Assembly: GCF_016808335.1 (NCBI RefSeq)
Contig: NC_053147.1
Location: 19,020,913-19,084,912, forward strand
Source of the DNA: Panicum virgatum
Taxonomy: Eukaryota > Streptophyta > Magnoliopsida > Poales > Poaceae
Direction: 5' to 3'
DNA: 64,000 nt
Shown here in pieces: positions 57,883-64,000 of this stretch. Position 1 is the first letter of the stretch. Each line of letters starts with the position of its first letter. Under the pieces are notes generated by a model that was not told the origin of the DNA, made no database searches, and saw only the letters and a program-made list of their open reading frames with translations. The position numbers and the translations under genes were made by a program.

Positions 57883-57907
57883 TTCCCAGCCTGAAAACCA
57901 ACCCTCG

Positions 57908-59231
57908 ATGGCACATACAAAGAGAAAACCTACCGAACCTCTCGTGGATGACACCCAAAATGGTTCCCGAACCATCGAAGAAAACTCTTCCACGCAACCT
58001 CCACCAAATGACAACCAACCACCTAATGGAATTCCCGAAGGCTCAGATCCTTCGGGGTCTAACCAAGATGAGTTCACCGTTCTGAACCTCGAGCTTTAGG
58101 CTTTGGAAAAGCAAAAAGAGATCCTCGCCAAGCAGAACGTCCTGAACCGAGCAAACCAGCTGGCCGAGGGCAAGCGCAAAGTAGCAACCATGCAAGCAGA
58201 AATTGACAGAATGGAGAAAGAATGCGCGAGCACGCAGACCAACCATGAGCAGCAACCTCCGCGAGGAGCCACTCACCAGTAGGAGATATCTCCAACATCC
58301 AAACCAGCAATACACTCCAAGGAAACTATGTCCCACCTTCAGCTGGCACCTTCGGCCCCAACTCACCACTCTCTGCAGCCCTGCGGCACACACCATGGCC
58401 GTTGGGTTACAAGCAAACTCAGCTCCCCAGATACAACGGATCGGAAGATCCAACCCAATCATCATGGCCTACGAAGCTACCATAGTTTCGGCTGGCGGCG
58501 ATGGCCCAATCATGGCAAAATCCTTTATTATGGCATGCGAAGGTCCAATAGCCAACTGGTACTCCCACCAACCAGCGGGTTCCATCACAAGCTGGCCTCA
58601 GCTAAAGGCGAAGCTTAGACAAGACTTCCAAGGCTTCGGGCGACTTGACTCGAACACCATAGAAAACTTCCAGTGCCTCCAAGGAGACAAAGAATCCCTC
58701 TATGATTACTTCCGGAGGTTCGTCCAGAAGAAAGCCCTGCTCCCAAACTTCCCAGAAAAAGACGCAATTGCCAAGTGCATCGCTGGCTTATCGCCTGGAC
58801 AGCTAGCCTCGCATCTGTCTAGGGAGCCACCCAGAACACTCAACGACCTATATGCTGAGGCAGAAAAATATGCCAGGTCAGATGCAGACCACAGACGTAG
58901 GGTCGATCAGCGAAGGATAATGAGACAGGCTGAGAAAAACAACTGGAATTATCAAAACAAAAACCCACCGTTCGTGTTTCCTGTGGAACCTTCGCAAGAG
59001 ACCAACCCTGACCAGGAACAGGACTCATTCATGACTCCCCCAAACAAATCCCCCGAAGGTCAGCACAACAATCAGGGTCGTAATCACTCAGGGCACAAGG
59101 GTCGAGGCTGCGGACGTGGTTGCGAAAAAGGTCGTGGACCTTCGAATGGTCCCAAAAAGTTTTTCTGTCACTTTCACGGTAGCGATTCGGATCATACAAC
59201 CAATTTCTGCCCAGAGAAAAAAGAACACTAG
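57908..59231 (+). pseudogene. gag: gag region of the gypsy element, broken
   Basis: A frame opens at the ATG 57908 (MAHTKRKP) and meets TAG at 58097-58099; the same frame then continues with a Lys/Glu-rich coiled-coil-like stretch to a second TAG near 58279. At least one frameshift near 58450-58465 is needed to reach the capsid-like part (ACEGPIANWYSHQPAGS… QDFQGF), which then runs open to the stop at 59229-59231. Near its end is the CHFHGS…HTTNFC zinc-knuckle-like motif typical of Tat gags. Not translatable as one protein in this copy. Confidence 0.85.
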
Positions 59232-59236
59232 AAAGA

Positions 59237-62200
59237 ATGGAAGAAGAGAAAAAAATCCAAACTGGTCGGCCACACTGCGTGGTCAGGACCTTCGGCTCCG
59301 CCGTTCCCACCTACACCCAATCTATACAATCCAACCTTCCAACCCACAGCAGCATTCACCTACAACCCATACCCAAACAACTGGCCGCCTCAGCCACAAG
59401 CTTATCCCAAACCGCTATCCCTACCTCCGCTCCCAAGCCAGCAGCAGGCTCAGAAAGAGCTACCTCCGCCGCCTCTAGGTCCACCCCCAAAGCAAGAGCC
59501 ATAAGGCTCCCAAGCCTTGCAGACATCTGCACTGCCATCCTTCGGCATGATTATGCCCATATCCGGGGCTCCACCCTCGAGTTCCAAAATAAGAGGCAGC
59601 ACAGGGATTACTTCAGACAAGTCCACAGTATCCTGGTTGATGGACCGACAAAAAAGACACCCTGGTCCCACATGCCGATAACCTTCTCAGAAGAGGACAT
59701 GAGCCTCAACATCTACCCGCACACTAACACAATGGTCATCGAAGCCAACATTCAAGGGTGGACCATCGGAAAAATTCTAGTCGATACTGGCAGCTCCGCA
59801 GACATTATCTTCTCAAGCACCTTCGACAGAATGAACATAGACAGAAACCTCCTCCAGCCAGACGAAATCCCCCTAGTCGGGTTCGGAGGGAAAAGGGTTG
59901 AGGCCCTCGGAAAAATTTCGCTCCCTGTGTCCTTCGGCGACACATCCAACCCAAGAACAGAACATGTCACCTTCGACATAGTCAAAATGAACTATCCATA
60001 CCTCGCCATCTTCGGCCGGGGACTCATCAACAAATTTGAAGCAGTTGTTCACCAATTGTATTTGTGCATGAAAATGCCAGCATCAAGAGGCATCATCACT
60101 GTACGTGGCAACCAACAGCTTGCCAGAGACATAGAGCGAGGGGTAGCTCCGGGGCAGAGAAATGTTCATGCCCTTGAAGCTGAAAGAAGCTCGCTAACTG
60201 CGAAGCCCAACAAAGAGAAAGTGACCTTCGACGAAGGGTGCGAAGTCAAAAGAGTGCCCCTCGACAAGCATCTACTGGATAAGGTCGTAACAATAAGTGC
60301 AACACTGTCCGAAGAAGAAGAAAAAGATCTGCTCGACTTCCTGAGCAAAAATAAAGACATGTTCGCTTGGTCAGCAAGTGATCTCAGAGACATAGTTGAA
60401 CATCGCCTTGACATCAGACCCGGTGTCAAGCCCAAAAAGCAAAAACCTCGTAAGATGTCCGATGAAAAGGCTGCCGCTGTCAAAGCGGAAGTACAACGCT
60501 TGCTGGACGCGAAGGTCATCCGCGAAATCAAGTACCCAACCTGGCTCGCTAACACAGTGCCTATCAAGAAGAAAAATGGAAAATGAAGAATGTGCATAGA
60601 TTTCACAGACTTGAACAAAGCCTGCCCCAAGGATGATTTCCCTCTCCCACGAATAGATAAAATCGTTGACGACACTGCGAACAGCCAGCTGATGTCACTC
60701 CTGGACTGCTTCTCTGGATATCACCAGATTTGGATGGGAACGGAGGATGAAGAGAAAACAAGCTTTATAAACCCCTTTGGCACTTACTGCTTCGTAAGAA
60801 TGCCCGAAGGTCTGAAAAATGCCTGCCAGTTATTTTCAAGAATGACCTCTAAAGTCCTAGAGCCACAATTGAAAAGAAACATTCTGGCTTATGTTGACGA
60901 CATCGGCGTCATCAGCGCAGCACGACAAGACCACATATTAGATCTTGCAGAAACCTTCGCCAACTTCCGAAAGGCGAACCTCAGTCTCAACCCCGAGAAA
61001 TGTGTTTTTGGAGTACACAAGGGGAAGGTCCTAGGATGCCTGGTCTCAACTAAAGGCATCGAGGCCAACCCAGACAAAATCGCAGCTCTCTGCAACATGG
61101 AAGAGAAAAAATCAATAAGGGACGTGAAAAAACTCACGGGCAGAATCGCCGCCCTGAACAGATTTATCCCACGCTCGGCAGATCGAAGCTTGCCGTTCTT
61201 CAAGGTCCTCCGAAGCTCCCAAAAATTTGAATGGGGCGAGCAACAAAGAGAAGCTTTTAACTCCCTCAAGCAATACCTTCAAAACATGACCAAACTAACC
61301 TCCCCGGACCCAAAGGAAATACTCTTGCTTTACACTTCGACCTCTCAGAAAGCCGTTAGTGCCGCATTGGTGGTCGAAAGGGAGACAGATGGCATTCGCA
61401 AACAATACCCAGTGTACTTCGCATCCGAAGCTCTGGCCGGGTCTAAGTTACACTATTCAGAACTTGAAAAGATAGCCTATGCGGTTATCATGGCCTCCCG
61501 CAAGGTTCGCCACTATTTCGAGGCCCACAGAATCATAGCCATCTCCGATCAACCCTTACACGACCTGCTACATAATAGAGAAGCTTCGCCAAGAATAGCA
61601 AAATAGGCTTTAGAACTATCAGAACTTGTAGTTGACTTTGAAAAGAGAACAGCAATCAAATCCCAGGTCCTGGCCGATTTCATAGTAGACTGGACAACGC
61701 CCGAAGCTCAGGAAGAAGAGCTCACAGAAACATGGACAATTCACTGTGACGGAGCCTGGCAGAACGAAGGTGTCGGCATTGCAGCAATCCTTGAATCACC
61801 TTCGGGAGCAAAAATAAGATACGCGACCCGTCTCAACTTCGACCAGTCGGCACTTTCGACAAACAATACAACCAAGTATGAAGCTCTTCTGCTCGGACTT
61901 CGCAAAATGAAGGCACTTGGGCACCAGAACTGTATCGTCAAGACAGACTCGAAGGTCATTGCAGATCATATAGAAAAAGAATCCGAAGCCAGGAAACCCG
62001 AGCTCATCCAGTATTTGGAAGCAGTCAGGGCAATGGAAAAACATTTCAGGGGCTTCACAATCACCCACATCCCTCGCGCCCAGAATGACGAAGCCGACAG
62101 GCTCGCAAAGGCAGCGGCCAAAAAGCAGAAACTTCCACCAGATGTTTTCTTCGAAGAAATATTTACACCTTCGACCAGGCCAAAGAAGGAAAGCAGAATC

Positions 62201-63429
62201 AACGCAATCTTTAGCGAAGATTGGAGGGCGCCAATAATGGCGTACCTTCAGGGACACTACGAGCCCACTAATGAAGCAGAAGAAAAAAGACTCTCCCAAA
62301 GAGCAAGAGGCTACGTTATTTCACATGGCGAACTATACAAGTCAGGGGTAGTAACCCCTTGGCTAAAATGCATCCCAGCCAATCAAGGCATCGAACTTCT
62401 GAAAGAGATCCACGCTGGCACCTGCGGATCCCACATAGGCATCAGACCTCTCGTAGCCAGGCATTCAGGCAGGGTTTCTTCTGGCCATCTGCGCTGAAAG
62501 ACGCAAAAAAAGTGGTCAAAACTTGCGAAGCTTGCCAAAAGCTAAGCCCAAAATCAAACAGACCTTCGGAACCCTTGCAACTGATAGCCCCCGCTTGGCC
62601 CCTCCAGCGGTGGGGAATGGACCTTGTAGGCCCTCTGCCCACAACACGAGGAAATTACAAATACGCAGTGGTGGCTGTTGAATACTTCACCAAATGGGTC
62701 GAAGCTAAGCCCCTGGTAAATATAACCTCCGAGGCAGTCCGAAAATTTTTCTGGCAGAACATCATATGCAGATTCGGGGTACCGAAGGAGCTGACGGTAG
62801 ACAATGGCAAACAGTTTGACTCACAATCTTTCAAAGATTTTTGCCGAAGCATCGGAACCAAACTCATGTTCACCTCGGTCTACCACCCTCAGTCCAACGG
62901 GGCTGTGGAGCGCGCCAGTGGCGTCATCTTCACAGGCATTAAGAAATGCCTATTCGATCAAAAGAAGGGCAAATGGGTAGAAGAACTCCCGAAGGTTGCT
63001 TGGTCCCACAACACAACAGAAATAAGAACCACCAAATTCACCCCATTCAAGCTCCTATACGGCACCAAAGCTATGAGCCCAGAAGAGCTCAAAAACAAAA
63101 GCCTAAGGGTAACCTCTGCTCCCGAAGGTAACGAACCTCTGGACGATTCAGACCTGATAGAGCTCGACATTTTGCAAGCAGCCTCTAATCTCAGAAAGTA
63201 CCAGAAAGAAACCACTAAATGGAGAGACAAGAAAATTGTCAAGGACATCTCCGTAGGAGACTGGGTGCTCAAGCGCACAGAAAACGCAGGAAAAATGGAG
63301 TCAAAATGGGACGGCCCATACCTTGTCATTTCCAGCACAAGGCCTGGGTCATACCGCCTGACCAACTCCGAAGGCAACGAGCTGTCACATTCATGGAATG
63401 CTGACAGTCTCAAAAAGTACTACATCTAG
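59237..63429 (+). pseudogene. pol: pol region of the gypsy element: protease, RT, two RNase H, integrase; broken
   Basis: Protease motif VDTGSSADIIF (~59780). RT from ~60400 with CIDFTDLNKACPKDDFPLPR and YVDD at 60890-60901. First RNase H/connection ~61320-61600 (YFASEALAGSKLHYSELEK). Second, archaeal-type RNase H ~61735-62120 with Asp in HCDGAW, Glu in KYEALL, Asp in KTDSKV. Integrase with an HHCC-like region (CEACQK) and the DDE triad at 62620, 62800 and 62908. Breaks: TGA at 60584-60586 and TAG at 61604-61606, both at positions where relatives have Trp, and a 1-base frameshift near 62460. The frame after it runs to TAG 63427-63429. No function in this copy. Confidence 0.92.
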
Positions 63430-63770
63430 CCAATTCTAAAAAGGGTCGGACTGCAAATTTATAAGCAGATCCAGACTCATTAGAAACCTTTTCACATTTC
63501 CTTTTCTTTGAACCTTCGGGACGTACTCTTTTCCTCACAAAAAGGGGACTCCACTCAAGGTGAGGTTTTTAATGAGGCGGACCCTTTGTAAATTTCATCA
63601 CTATGAATAAAAATATTTTCCCTTACCTTCGAAGCTCTCGACAATCGAAGCAATATTAAAGCTGCAAACTTCGACCGTCGCTCGATGTAAATTATAGAAA
63701 CTAAGTCAGCTAGGCTCACTTCCCTCTCGAGCCCAGCATACTTATCTAAAAGAGGCTTCGACCCTCAAAA
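63430..63770 (+). other. 3' untranslated region of the gypsy element
   Basis: Non-coding, with several TTCGA/CTTCGAA strings. A purine-rich AAAAGGGGACTCC lies at about 63539-63551. It leads into the tandem-repeat block. Confidence 0.6.
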
Positions 63771-64000
63771 GGCAAGGGGCTGTCGACCTACCATCGAAGC
63801 CAAAACACCTTTGCCCTAAAATTAAAGTGCAACAAACACTAAAAGGCAAGGGGCTGTCGACCCAGTCTCGAAGCCAAAACACCTTCGCCATAAACTAATG
63901 TGCAATAAGCACCAAAAGGCAAGGGGCTGCCGACCTACCATCAAAGTCAAAACACCTTCGCCCTAAAACTAAATTGCAACAAGAACTAAAAGACAAGGGG
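63771..64000 (+). repeat. Tandem repeats of 73-74 bp in the gypsy 3' region
   Basis: GGCAAGGGGCTGTCGACC-type units start at 63771, 63845, 63918 and 63992 (GACAAGGGG), so the period is 74, 73, 74. Each unit has CAAAACACCTT(C/T)GCC. The array continues past the window end. Confidence 0.95.

Larger units (their letters stand above)
57411..64000 (+). mobile_element. Ty3/gypsy LTR retrotransposon, Tat-type, 3' end outside the window
   Basis: Order: 5' LTR, primer site, gag, protease, RT, RNase H, second (archaeal-type) RNase H, integrase, then 3' region with tandem repeats; the 3' LTR is not reached. RT before integrase places it in Ty3/gypsy, and two RNase H domains mark the Tat group. LTR inverted ends TGTTGGG/CCCAACA are perfect. 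The presumed target site is AGAGG (57406-57410), to be compared with the far flank. Coding regions carry at least two in-frame stops in pol, stops in gag and frameshifts, so this copy is not autonomous. Confidence 0.93.

Noticed and set aside
1..64000. CRISPR arrays, operons or a prokaryotic-style gene system
   Set aside because: Spliceosomal introns, grass transposons and plant-specific gene families show nuclear plant DNA; none of the tandem repeats has spacer-repeat architecture.

Overview
The window is nuclear DNA of a grass, most likely a panicoid: genes with very GC-rich first exons and plant GT-AG introns, separated by long stretches of grass-type transposable elements. There is no bacterial gene organisation, CRISPR array or recognisable tRNA/rRNA gene. 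No species can be named from sequence alone.

Six genes are well supported and none looks clustered by function. (1) 8814-12159 (+), PTPMT1-type dual-specificity phosphatase, six coding exons, one GC-AG intron. (2) 13013-13560 (-), OXIDATIVE STRESS 3 (OXS3)-like nuclear protein, convergent with gene 1. (3) 22620-24515 (+), profilin. (4) 35501-36539 (-), cytosolic ribosomal protein uL2 (RPL8). (5) 40839-43516 (+), Aux/IAA auxin co-repressor with degron and PB1 domain. (6) 54064-57301 (+), LRR receptor kinase of the HAESA-like/subfamily XI type.

The remainder is mostly mobile DNA, much of it with readable borders. 3-8 kb holds a hAT MITE, a Stowaway and a broken gene fragment. 14.2-19.7 kb is a dense MITE cluster. 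20.9-22.3 kb is a non-autonomous Mutator-like element with ~320-bp terminal inverted repeats just upstream of the profilin gene. 27.26-34.75 kb is a degenerate Copia-type LTR retrotransposon on the minus strand (target duplication CGGCA) that contains a nested solo LTR (target duplication ATATT). Two members of one ~124-bp MITE family with 9-bp target duplications lie at 35.97 and 39.76 kb; the first sits 2 bp inside the 5' splice site of the RPL8 intron. 44.8 kb holds a SINE with a 16-bp target duplication, 48.28 kb a Helitron-like 3' end, and 50.75-51.52 kb a GC-rich non-autonomous hAT element. From 57.41 kb to the window end is a Ty3/gypsy element of the Tat type (two RNase H domains), inserted 110 bp after the receptor-kinase stop codon and inactivated by stops and frameshifts.

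I did not find a convincing new multi-gene system. The observations most worth following up are places where transposons touch host gene structure: the RPL8 splice donor, the profilin promoter, the receptor-kinase 3' UTR, and the GC-rich element that may have captured host sequence.
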